NCBI GenBank assembly: GCA_031264885.1
Contig: JAISDM010000040.1
Span: 1 to 7,157 of the forward strand
Source: Peptococcaceae bacterium
Lineage (GTDB): Bacteria; Bacillota; Peptococcia; DRI-13; UBA5745
Reading direction: 5' to 3'
Length of the DNA stretch: 7,157 nucleotides
Position 1 is the first letter of the stretch, and each line of letters begins with the position of its first letter. The position numbers and the translations under genes are program-made. The notes beneath the pieces were generated by a model. That model made no database searches. It saw only the letters and a list, made by a program, of their open reading frames with translations, and had not been told where the DNA came from. Positions 1-5,678 of the stretch are shown in pieces.

Positions 1-718
1 TTTCCGGGAGCAGACGCTTTTGCGCGTAGCTTGCTTTATCCTGTATGCCGGGCAGGGTGTCAACCCCGATCTGGTTGCGTTCATGGAGTCTGTAATTCAC
101 CAGCGGACGCCGGATAAAGGCGAACGCGCCGTTTCGGGCGGCGTTGAGGGCCAGCCAGTGATCGTGAACGTAGCCGTCCGGCACAGGCAGCGCGGTTACA
201 GCCAGTTCCCGGCGGAGCATCATGGTACATCCGGTGACAAAATTATAATAGGCCAGATAAGCGTCAAGGCCCAATCCCCAACGGCGGCGCCAGGGGGGTT
301 TGGGCGGATTTATGATGGGGACGCCTTCGGTATCGATAAAGCGCATGCCGCAATAAGCCAGCGTGACTTCGGCCGTCATAGCCGCCCGCAGAGCGGACAG
401 CTTATCGGCCTCCCAGACGTCGTCCTGGTCGCAATAGGCGATGAATGCTCCGGCGGCGTCCCGGGTCAAGGCTTCAAATGTGCGGACGCTGCCCAGGTTG
501 TGGACGTGAACCGTTACGCGGAATGGGTGAGGGAAATCTTTCAGCAGAGACGTCAGCAAGGCTGCGGTTCTGCCTTCGTCCGCGCTGTCGTCCCGCACCG
601 CCAGTTCGAAGTTTGGGTCGTCCTGGCTTTTTACACTATTCAATTGAGCTTCCAGGTAGCGGGGATCCGGCCGGTACACTGCCATAACCACGCTGATCAA
701 GGGAATTTCCGTTTCCAC
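1..718 (-). CDS. Family 2 glycosyltransferase, rhamnosyltransferase-like (3' end outside window)
   Basis: This gene reads leftward from a GTG at 718-716, with 239 codons visible, no stop, and the end beyond the left edge. An in-frame TGA 27 bases upstream limits the start to this GTG or the TTG six codons later; a weak AGGAA lies ahead of the GTG. The protein shows a GT-A glycosyltransferase domain: the opening strand ISVVMAVYRPD (residues 8-18), the nucleotide-binding acidic pair D43-D44, NLGS (74-77), the metal-binding segment YCDQDDVW (95-102), FVTGCTMMLRRE (160-171), HDHW (185-188) as the catalytic-base region, and YRLHERNQIG (209-218). Together these resemble cytoplasmic rhamnosyl- or hexosyl-transferases that build cell-surface polysaccharide from nucleotide sugars. 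The actual donor and acceptor cannot be read from sequence. It is divergent from the ribosomal operon and probably belongs to a surface-polysaccharide cluster to the left (inference). Confidence 0.9.
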   Translation of the reverse strand, partial: METEIPLISVVMAVYRPDPRYLEAQLNSVKSQDDPNFELAVRDDSADEGRTAALLTSLLKDFPHPFRVTVHVHNLGSVRTFEALTRDAAGAFIAYCDQDDVWEADKLSALRAAMTAEVTLAYCGMRFIDTEGVPIINPPKPPWRRRWGLGLDAYLAYYNFVTGCTMMLRRELAVTALPVPDGYVHDHWLALNAARNGAFAFIRRPLVNYRLHERNQIGVDTLPGIQDKASYAQKRLLPE

Positions 719-818
719 ACAACCCCGTTCCTGTCTGTTTCAGGGATTCGCCGGCGGCCGGGCAGGACCGCGCGTCCTAAGACTTGCCGGCAAGCGCTGA
801 AGGATGTTTGTTTATTCG

Positions 819-847
819 ATTATAGCATTTATTCCCTGGGAAATAAA
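819..847 (-). promoter_or_regulatory. Candidate sigma-A promoter for the glycosyltransferase
   Basis: On the minus strand, bases 824-819 read TATAAT, preceded by TG and one base (extended -10). The -35 at 847-842 (TTTATT) is poor, at 17-bp spacing. Transcription would begin near 812, giving a GC-rich leader of about 94 nt. That leader contains a perfect 12-bp palindrome (783-794) and a 5-bp inverted repeat (764-768 with 774-778). The exact -10 supports the call; the weak -35 limits confidence. Confidence 0.5.
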
Positions 848-869
848 GTGTTGAGCGAAAGAATAAAGC

Positions 870-898
870 TTGATTTCATCCGGCGATTGTGATAACAT
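870..898 (+). promoter_or_regulatory. Candidate sigma-A promoter for rpsF-ssb-rpsR
   Basis: TTGATT at 870-875 is followed after exactly 17 bp by TAACAT at 893-898, with TG at 890-891 forming an extended -10. The start of transcription would lie near 905, leaving a leader of about 128 nt before rpsF. The promoter sits back-to-back with the minus-strand glycosyltransferase promoter: the two -35 elements are about 22 bp apart. Confidence 0.5.
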
Positions 899-904
899 TT
901 GTAA

Positions 905-1024
905 GCGAAGTGTCCCTGCTCCGCTTTGCGGGGCCGCTGGGATGCGTTAAATCATACGGTGTCTAACAGATGTTTAACGCGTCCTGAGAGTCTGACCGGG
1001 CTCTTTTAGTCCATAGGGAGGAGG
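905..1024 (+). promoter_or_regulatory. Structured rpsF leader, candidate S6:S18-binding autoregulatory RNA
   Basis: Three consecutive hairpins can be drawn. The first pairs 918-924 with 928-934 around a TTT loop (7 bp, one G-U). The second pairs 940-951 with 973-984 (12 bp, one G-U), with a small inner hairpin closing on CAT/ATG. The third pairs 987-992 with 999-1004 and shows TGACCG in its loop, followed by a short T run. The rpsF Shine-Dalgarno begins only a few bases further on. Leaders upstream of rpsF that bind the S6:S18 complex through an exposed CCG are known in many bacteria. The CCG at 996-998 in the third loop fits that idea, but I cannot align this sequence to the published consensus. 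A weak attenuator is an alternative reading of the third hairpin. Confidence 0.5.
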
Positions 1025-1032
1025 TGAAGAAG

Positions 1033-1323
1033 ATGCGGAACTATGAGATTATCTACATTCTCAAACCGGATTATGATGAAGAAAAAGTCACGGAAATCAT
1101 GGAAAAATATTCGAATATCATCAAAAACAATCAGGGTGAGATCGTTTCTGAAGACAAATGGGGCAAACGGCGTTTGGCCTATGAAATTCAGGATTATCGC
1201 GAAGGGTTCTACATCTTGGTCAATTTCAAAAGTGAGGCGAACGTTCCCACTGAACTTGACCGGGTCATGAAAATCTCAGATGAGATATTGCGCTTCATGA
1301 TCATCAACAAAGACGAGAAATAG
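1033..1323 (+). CDS. rpsF: 30S ribosomal protein S6
   Basis: Ribosomal protein S6 (96 residues, the normal family length of about 95) binds S18 and the central domain of 16S rRNA on the small-subunit platform. The sequence opens MRNYEIIYILKPD, as is typical, and carries the signature WGKRRLAYEI at 43-52 followed by EGFYILVNF. It ends at FMIINKDEK, without the long acidic tail seen in some proteobacteria. A GTG nine bases upstream (1024) is in frame but overlaps the AGGAGG Shine-Dalgarno at 1019-1024. The ATG at 1033 is 8 bases downstream of that site and gives the canonical N-terminus, so it is chosen. It is the first gene of an operon with ssb and rpsR, and encoding both S6 and S18 in one operon suits feedback control by their complex. 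Confidence 0.97.
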   Translation: MRNYEIIYILKPDYDEEKVTEIMEKYSNIIKNNQGEIVSEDKWGKRRLAYEIQDYREGFYILVNFKSEANVPTELDRVMKISDEILRFMIINKDEK

Positions 1324-1354
1324 CGTTCTTTTTTTGAGATAGGCGGTGATTTTT

Positions 1355-1753
1355 GTGTTGAATCGTGTGATTTTGATCGGTCGGCTTACCAAAGATCCGG
1401 AACTCAGATACACCCCTAACGGCGTGGCTGTGGCTTCTTTTACCCTGGCTGTGGATCGCTTCCGAACCAACGCTCAGGGAGAACGCGAGACAGATTTTAT
1501 ACCTATTGTGGTTTGGCAGAAGCAAGCGGAGAACTGCGCGAATTATATCGGGAAGGGCAGTCTTTGCGCGGTGGACGGCCGGATTCAGGTGCGCACTTAC
1601 GATGCGAAAGACGGACAGCGCCGCTGGGTAACGGAAGTGGTGGCCGACAACGTCCGGTTTTTGGATAGACGCGGAGAGAACACATCGCCCGAGTCCGCGG
1701 CGGGATCCATCGGAAACGAGATCGGGTTTACGGAAGAGGATGTTCCGTTTTGA
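1355..1753 (+). CDS. ssb: Single-stranded DNA-binding protein SSB
   Basis: SSB coats single-stranded DNA during replication, recombination and repair and recruits partner proteins through its C-terminal tip. The 132 residues begin MLNRVILIGRLTKDPELRYTP, the canonical OB-fold start, and include ETDFIPIVVW (45-54, with the DNA-stacking Trp54), YIGKG, VDGRIQVRTY and the last OB strand at VVADNVRFLD. The protein ends in EEDVPF, matching the acidic, Phe-terminated partner-binding tip. The linker between the OB fold and the tip is only about 20 residues, so the protein is shorter than the usual 160-175. GTG 1355 is chosen because the near-perfect site AGGCGG (1341-1346) lies 8 bases upstream and this start gives the family N-terminus; the upstream in-frame GTG at 1346 overlaps that site. 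It sits between rpsF and rpsR, the standard placement. Confidence 0.96.
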   Translation: MLNRVILIGRLTKDPELRYTPNGVAVASFTLAVDRFRTNAQGERETDFIPIVVWQKQAENCANYIGKGSLCAVDGRIQVRTYDAKDGQRRWVTEVVADNVRFLDRRGENTSPESAAGSIGNEIGFTEEDVPF

Positions 1754-1778
1754 CGATAACGATTAGGAGGAAATTGAA

Positions 1779-2009
1779 TTGAAGCGTGATCGAGTACGCC
1801 GCCCTCGCAAGCGGGTTTGCAGTTTTTGTGTGGAAAAAGTGGAGTCCATTGACTATAAAGAAGTGGGCCGGCTGAGGAAATTCATAACGGAGCGGGGCAA
1901 AATTCTGCCTCGCCGTATTTCCGGGAATTGTGCCAAACATCAACGGCAGTTGACTGTCGCCATTAAACGGGCTCGCAATGTGGCGATGCTTCCGTTCACC
2001 GCGGAATAG
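1779..2009 (+). CDS. rpsR: 30S ribosomal protein S18, zinc-binding (C+) form
   Basis: S18 pairs with S6 on the platform of the 30S subunit. The 76-residue protein has a basic N-terminus and then CSFC (C14, C17), IDYKEV, the signature FITERGKILPRRISGNC and KHQRQLTVAIKRARNVAMLPF. Cys14, Cys17, Cys51 and His54 are the expected zinc ligands of the C+ type; many bacteria have lost these residues or carry a zinc-free paralogue. The start is a TTG at 1779, supported by AGGAGG at 1765-1770 with 8-base spacing; no ATG lies near the expected N-terminus. It is the last gene of the first operon, with a rho-independent terminator about 35 bases after the stop. Confidence 0.97.
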   Translation: MKRDRVRRPRKRVCSFCVEKVESIDYKEVGRLRKFITERGKILPRRISGNCAKHQRQLTVAIKRARNVAMLPFTAE

Positions 2010-2043
2010 GCTGTTTGTATCGCTTGCCGGACAGGCGCTCTAA

Positions 2044-2089
2044 GAAGGCTCAGCGGATCCTCCGGATTCTTTCTGAGCTTTTTTATTTT
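2044..2089 (+). terminator. Rho-independent terminator after rpsR
   Basis: GCTCAG at 2048-2053 pairs with CTGAGC at 2073-2078, extended outward by A-T and G-T pairs. An inner helix pairs 2055-2060 with 2064-2069 around a 3-base loop. The stem is followed directly by six T, A and four T (2079-2089). It closes the rpsF-ssb-rpsR unit and separates it from the promoter at 2164. Confidence 0.9.
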
Positions 2090-2094
2090 CATAA

Positions 2095-2135
2095 GTGTGA
2101 ATCCGTGTGAATCCGTGTGAATCCACCGTGAATCC
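2095..2135. repeat. Short tandem repeat, 10-bp unit GTGTGAATCC
   Basis: Three perfect adjacent copies of GTGTGAATCC occupy 2095-2104, 2105-2114 and 2115-2124. A fourth, diverged copy (ACCGTGAATCC) occupies 2125-2135. The array lies between the rpsR terminator and the promoter at 2164. Its period is close to one helical turn, so repeated sites would face the same side of the DNA. Its role is unknown: it may be slipped-strand expansion or a protein-binding array. Confidence 0.85.
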
Positions 2136-2163
2136 GCTGCCGGGTCCGCGGCGCGCCGGGGCG

Positions 2164-2192
2164 TTGTCACCCGCCGCGTCTTATGGTATAAT
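2164..2192 (+). promoter_or_regulatory. Strong sigma-A promoter for the second operon
   Basis: TTGTCA at 2164-2169 (5 of 6 consensus bases) and TATAAT at 2187-2192 (6 of 6) are separated by exactly 17 bp, with TG at 2184-2185 making an extended -10. Transcription should start near 2199, about 43 bases before the ATG at 2242. It probably drives the five genes to 7094, since no convincing terminator was seen between them. Confidence 0.85.
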
Positions 2193-2241
2193 TAGCCAAA
2201 ACCCCTGTGAAGTATTACGTTTGATGGAGGCCATGAGCAGA

Positions 2242-2796
2242 ATGGACTATTTGCCAAGAGATATTTATATCCGGAGAAAAAACGCCCGCAAGAGGCGCTC
2301 AATGATAAAGAGGCTGCTTCTGATCTTTCTGGCCGCGTTCTGCCTGCTGGCCGCGTTTTACTTTTGGGCGAGGCCCGTTTTGTGGAAGCCGCCCATTCCT
2401 TCCATCGGGCACATTCAAATTCAGACCATCGGGCTCAGCCTGGATATTTATGAAGGCGTGGATGAGGAAGCGCTTCAAAACGGGATTGGGCATCTGAAAA
2501 GCAGCGCCGGAATAGGACAGCCGGGCAACGCTGTTTTTTCGGGATACGGATTGAATCAGAATCGCTTTTTTTACCATTTGGACCGGGTGGAAATCGGCGA
2601 TGAAATCATATTGAAAGACGCGGAGCATCCAAGGCTGGTTTATGAGGTTATGGTCATCAAGACGCTCCCCAAGGAGGAAGCGAATGTCATTGAAACGAAT
2701 TCGTCCGAAAACATGATTACACTGGTTACGACTTCCAAAGACGATTCGGAGATGAGATTGGTGGTCGAGGCGCAGCTTACCGGCGAAGGGACTTAG
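2242..2796 (+). CDS. Membrane-anchored sortase-fold protein with degenerate active site
   Basis: The 184-residue protein has a basic N-terminus (RRKNARKRRSMIKR), one membrane segment at about 25-42, and an outward-facing domain built like a class D/E-type sortase. IQIQTIGLSLDIYEGVDEEAL (58-78) matches the sortase IPKIGI...VYEG region; GIGHL (81-85), GNAVFSGYG (95-103), FFYHLDRVEIGDEI (109-122) and MITLVTTSKDDSEMRLVV (158-175) follow in order. In active sortases the third of these reads AGH and the last TLxTC...R. Here Tyr102 replaces the catalytic His and Thr164 the catalytic Cys, while Arg172 remains. Transpeptidase activity is therefore not expected; a structural or binding role is inferred. 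The start at ATG 2242 is chosen from GGAGG at 2226-2230; ATG 2233 is too close to that site, and ATG 2224 lacks one. The frame stays open upstream to 2107, but this region holds the promoter. Sortase-fold ancestry is fairly sure; function is unknown. Confidence 0.8.
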   Translation: MDYLPRDIYIRRKNARKRRSMIKRLLLIFLAAFCLLAAFYFWARPVLWKPPIPSIGHIQIQTIGLSLDIYEGVDEEALQNGIGHLKSSAGIGQPGNAVFSGYGLNQNRFFYHLDRVEIGDEIILKDAEHPRLVYEVMVIKTLPKEEANVIETNSSENMITLVTTSKDDSEMRLVVEAQLTGEGT

Positions 2797-2830
2797 ATTC
2801 CAGAAACCGTTCCGGAAAGGGAGGAGCGTT

Positions 2831-3814
2831 TTGAATTTCGGCAAAAGCAAAATATTGGCGGAATCCGCGCTTATGGCCGCGTTGACGGGTGTGTTCGCGC
2901 TGATTAGCTTATATGTCCCTGTCGCCGGCCTTTTTGTGGCGATGGTCTGGATCATGCCTGTGGTGGTGGTGTGCGTCCGGCATGGGGTCAAAATGGCGCT
3001 TTGCGCCTTGTTGATTGCCAGTGTTATCATTCTGGCGCTGACTTCTCCCCTGATCGCGGTGACGATGATTCTTCCCTGCGCGGTACCGGCGCTGCTTTTG
3101 GGCATGGCCTTCCAAAAAAAACTGTCCACCGCGCAAACGCTCTTTATGGTGACTGCGGGAACTTTGGTGTCCAGGCTGTTGTCTTTCATGCTGCTGCTGT
3201 TTGTTTCCGGGATGAGTCTGGGGGAGCAGCTGATATTCATGCAAGAACAGATGAAAGCCTTCTGGATGTCGCTGTATGATATGAGCAGTTCTTCCGGGTG
3301 GATTGAGGCGCGGATGACGGAAGAGGCTTTTTTGGCGCAGGCGGACCAGTTCACCACTTTGTTTTATCAGATGCTGCCGTCTCTTTTCCTGGTTTACAGC
3401 CTGCTGTCGACCATTTTTACCTACATCTTAACTTATCAGATCTTGACCCGGATCCGCATCGAGCTGCCGGTCCCTTTGCCGTTCCGGCTATGGAGATGGT
3501 CGTGGTGGTTCGTTTGGGGTTTTATCATCGGACTGGCTTGCCTGTTGGCGGGCAGCCATATGGAAGTACCGGTCTTAACCCGGATAGGGCTCAATTTTAT
3601 TTCCGCTTTCCAATGGATTTATATTATCAACGCTTTGTCGATGATCGCGTTTTTTCTGGGCAAAATCAATAAGAGATGGCGGCGTTCGGGGGTATTCTTT
3701 GTGGTCGTCGGATTCCTTCTGTTCGCGAGTCCGATGATCTACCTGATGATCGCCATAGGCTTGTCCGATATGCTTTTTAATTTGCGGCGGCTGCCGGATC
3801 GCAGCGTAAGTTGA
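2831..3814 (+). CDS. YybS-like DUF2232 multi-pass membrane protein
   Basis: This 327-residue protein is very hydrophobic, with about eight membrane segments. Four or five lie in residues 14-125, followed by a more polar stretch at about 127-172 and then segments near 178-205, 224-243, 255-276 and 286-311. The N-terminus KSKILAESALMAALTGVFALIS and the WIMPVVVVCVRHGVK region recall the DUF2232 (YybS) family, which resembles small-molecule transporter membrane subunits but has no settled substrate. Its position just upstream of rplI-dnaB supports the assignment. The start is a TTG at 2831, preceded by GGAGG at 2820-2824. The gap from the sortase-like gene is 34 bases, so the two are probably co-transcribed. 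The family call rests on topology and gene order as much as on motifs. Confidence 0.8.
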   Translation: MNFGKSKILAESALMAALTGVFALISLYVPVAGLFVAMVWIMPVVVVCVRHGVKMALCALLIASVIILALTSPLIAVTMILPCAVPALLLGMAFQKKLSTAQTLFMVTAGTLVSRLLSFMLLLFVSGMSLGEQLIFMQEQMKAFWMSLYDMSSSSGWIEARMTEEAFLAQADQFTTLFYQMLPSLFLVYSLLSTIFTYILTYQILTRIRIELPVPLPFRLWRWSWWFVWGFIIGLACLLAGSHMEVPVLTRIGLNFISAFQWIYIINALSMIAFFLGKINKRWRRSGVFFVVVGFLLFASPMIYLMIAIGLSDMLFNLRRLPDRSVS

Positions 3815-3845
3815 CGCGGCGTCAGAAATAAGGATTCGACGAATC
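3812..3845 (+). promoter_or_regulatory. Paired short palindromes in the yybS-rplI gap
   Basis: TGACGC at 3812-3817 and GCGTCA at 3819-3824 form a perfect 13-base palindrome that includes the preceding stop codon. GATTC (3833-3837) and GAATC (3841-3845) form a second. Each could make a 5-bp hairpin with a 3-base loop just before the rplI Shine-Dalgarno (3850-3855). No T run follows, so this is not a terminator; a leader or RNA-processing role is only a possibility. Confidence 0.35.
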
Positions 3846-3863
3846 AGCGAGGAGGATCGTGTC

Positions 3864-4310
3864 ATGAAGGTGATTTTACTGCAGGATGTGAAAGGAACCG
3901 GAAAAAAAGGCGATACGGTGAATGTGGCGGAGGGATACGCGCGCAATTTCCTGATTCCCAAAAAACTGGTTGTGGCGGCCACTGAAGGGAATGTGAAAGA
4001 ATTGCAGCGGCAAAAAAACGCGGACGCCAACAAGAAGGCGCAGTCTTTGGAATACGCCAGAACTCTGGAACAGCGCCTGAAGGATCTGACGCTCACGCTC
4101 TCCGCCAAAACCGGCGAGGCGGGCCGGCTGTTCGGCGCGCTGACCAATAAGGATATCGGGGATGTGCTGGAGAAGGATCACGGGATCGTCATTGACCGGC
4201 GAAAAATCGAGATCAAGAACGCCATCAAAACATTGGGCGAGCATGAGGCGGTCATAAAGCTGCATCCTGAAGTCTCCATAAACATTCAAATTCAAGTGGT
4301 CGAGGCTTAA
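3864..4310 (+). CDS. rplI: 50S ribosomal protein L9
   Basis: L9 binds 23S rRNA near the base of the L1 stalk on the large subunit and helps restrain frameshifting. The length, 148 residues, is exactly typical. The N-terminal rRNA-binding domain reads MKVILLQDVKGTGKKGD...EGYARNFLIPK (1-33). A long charged helix follows (about 41-75, rich in K, E, Q and A), then the C-terminal domain with GRLFGALTNKDI (87-98) and IEIKNAIKTLGEHEAVIKLHPEV. The start at ATG 3864 is supported by AGGAGG at 3850-3855 with 8-base spacing. The gene sits 49 bases after the yybS-like gene and 3 bases before dnaB, so translation of rplI and dnaB may be coupled. Confidence 0.98.
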   Translation: MKVILLQDVKGTGKKGDTVNVAEGYARNFLIPKKLVVAATEGNVKELQRQKNADANKKAQSLEYARTLEQRLKDLTLTLSAKTGEAGRLFGALTNKDIGDVLEKDHGIVIDRRKIEIKNAIKTLGEHEAVIKLHPEVSINIQIQVVEA

Positions 4311-4313
4311 TTC

Positions 4314-5672
4314 ATGAGCGGTTTGCCGGCGGACCGGCTGCCTCCGAACAGCGTTGAGATGGAACAGGCGGTTCTGGGGGCTATGATGCTGGATAAAGAG
4401 GCCGTGATCATAGCGGGGGAAGTTCTCAAGGCCAGGGATTTTTACAAGGACGGGCATCAAATCATTTTTGAAGCGATCAAGGAACTGGAAAGCCGGGACG
4501 AGCCGGTGGACTTGATCACGGTGATGGAATCGCTGCGCCAAAAAGACGCGCTGGAGAAATGCGGCGGGGTGACTTATGTGGCCTCTCTGGCCAATCAGGT
4601 GCCTTCCGCCGCCGGCGTCCGTCATTATGCCCGGATCGTCTCGGAAAAATCACTGCTGAGGCAGCTGATCCGTATCTGCGGGGATATTTCTAATCTGTGC
4701 TACGAGGAAGAAACCGAGTCTTCCCAGGTCTTGGCTTACGCGGAGCAGGCCATTTATTCCATCCAGGACAGAGGGCGGGATCAGGGCTTGATTCACGTCC
4801 GCCATGTGGTGCCGGAGATTGTGGCGCGGATCGAGACCCTTTCGAAGCATAAAGAGGGACTGACCGGGATTCCCTCTCATTTCAAGGATTTGGACCGGAT
4901 CACTTCGGGCTGGCAGGAATCCGATCTGATTATTTTGGCGGCGCGGCCTTCTATGGGCAAAACGGCGCTGGGCCTGAATCTGGCGGAGAACGCCGCGGTC
5001 AGGGAACAAATTCCCGTGGCGGTATTCAGCCTGGAAATGTCCCGGGAGCAGTTGATCCAGCGGCTGCTGAGCTCCAGGGCCAGTCTGGATCAGTATAAGC
5101 TGAGGACCGGCAGGCTCATGGGCGATGAGTGGCGGTCGCTGGTAGACGCGGCGGGGGTGCTTATTTCCGCGCCGATTTATATTGACGATACGCCGGGCAT
5201 CACGGTTATGGAGCTTCGGTCCCGGGCGCGCCGGCTCAAGGCGGAGACAGGGCTGGGGCTCGTCGTGCTGGATTATCTCCAGCTGATGCAGGGCGGCGGC
5301 TCCGGGCGGGGCGGCGAAAACCGGCAGCAGGAGATATCTGAGATCTCCCGGTCGTTAAAAGCCCTGGCAAGAGAATTGCGGGTGCCGGTGATCGCTCTGT
5401 CCCAGCTGTCCAGAGCGGTGGAGCAAACGGCGGACAAAAGACCCTCTCTGAGCCATTTGCGCGAGTCCGGCGCGCTGGAACAGGACGCTGACCTGGTGAT
5501 GTTTATTTACCGGGAGGAATACTATGACCGGGCCACAGAGAAAAAAGGCATCGCGGAGATCATCATCGCGAAGCATAGGAACGGCCCTGTGGGATCTGTG
5601 GAACTGGGCTTCCTGGAGCAGTACACGAAATTTGTAAATTTAAGGCGCGATGTGGATGCCGAGGAAAGGTGA
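4314..5672 (+). CDS. dnaB: Replicative DNA helicase DnaB (DnaC in Bacillus naming)
   Basis: DnaB forms the hexameric ring that unwinds DNA at the replication fork using ATP. The 452 residues are a standard length. The N-terminal primase-interacting domain (about 10-150) includes PPNSVEMEQAVLGAMMLD and GGVTYVASLANQVPSAAGVRHYARIV. The RecA-like domain carries Walker A ARPSMGKT (210-217), SLEMSREQL (239-247), Walker B VVLDYLQLM (317-325), ALSQLSRAVE (361-370), RPSLSHLRESGALEQDADLVMFIYR (376-400) and KHRNGPVG (420-427), which holds the arginine finger. No intein interrupts the usual insertion sites. The ATG at 4314 follows rplI by 3 bases, with a weak GAGG inside the rplI end. Paired with ssb in the neighbouring unit, it supplies fork functions. 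Confidence 0.98.
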   Translation: MSGLPADRLPPNSVEMEQAVLGAMMLDKEAVIIAGEVLKARDFYKDGHQIIFEAIKELESRDEPVDLITVMESLRQKDALEKCGGVTYVASLANQVPSAAGVRHYARIVSEKSLLRQLIRICGDISNLCYEEETESSQVLAYAEQAIYSIQDRGRDQGLIHVRHVVPEIVARIETLSKHKEGLTGIPSHFKDLDRITSGWQESDLIILAARPSMGKTALGLNLAENAAVREQIPVAVFSLEMSREQLIQRLLSSRASLDQYKLRTGRLMGDEWRSLVDAAGVLISAPIYIDDTPGITVMELRSRARRLKAETGLGLVVLDYLQLMQGGGSGRGGENRQQEISEISRSLKALARELRVPVIALSQLSRAVEQTADKRPSLSHLRESGALEQDADLVMFIYREEYYDRATEKKGIAEIIIAKHRNGPVGSVELGFLEQYTKFVNLRRDVDAEER

Positions 5673-5678
5673 CAGTTT

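Noticed and set aside
20..892. Plus-strand open frame of 290 codons
   Set aside because: It lies opposite the glycosyltransferase, whose minus-strand frame shows clear GT-A motifs. The plus frame has no recognisable motif or ribosome binding site.
1024..1032. GTG start of rpsF at 1024
   Set aside because: The codon overlaps the AGGAGG ribosome binding site; ATG 1033 has correct spacing and the family N-terminus.
1329..1335. Seven-T run after rpsF as a terminator
   Set aside because: No GC-rich stem precedes it, and ssb follows within the same operon.
2107..2241. N-terminal extension of the sortase-like protein from GTG 2107
   Set aside because: The region contains the tandem repeats and the -35/-10 promoter, so it would not be transcribed from that promoter, and it has no Shine-Dalgarno.
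2299..3357. Minus-strand open frame of 352 codons
   Set aside because: It spans two genes and their gap on the opposite strand, has no family motifs, and is explained as a shadow of the sortase-like and YybS-like genes.
3811..3839. TTGACG as the -35 of an rplI promoter
   Set aside because: At 16-18 bp spacing there is no acceptable -10; the bases belong to the palindrome at the end of the YybS-like gene.
3876..4625. Minus-strand open frame of 249 codons
   Set aside because: It is antisense to rplI and the start of dnaB, both certain genes, and no credible protein signature is seen.
4314..5672. Intein in dnaB
   Set aside because: DnaB is a common intein host, but Walker A, Walker B and the later motifs are contiguous and the length is normal.
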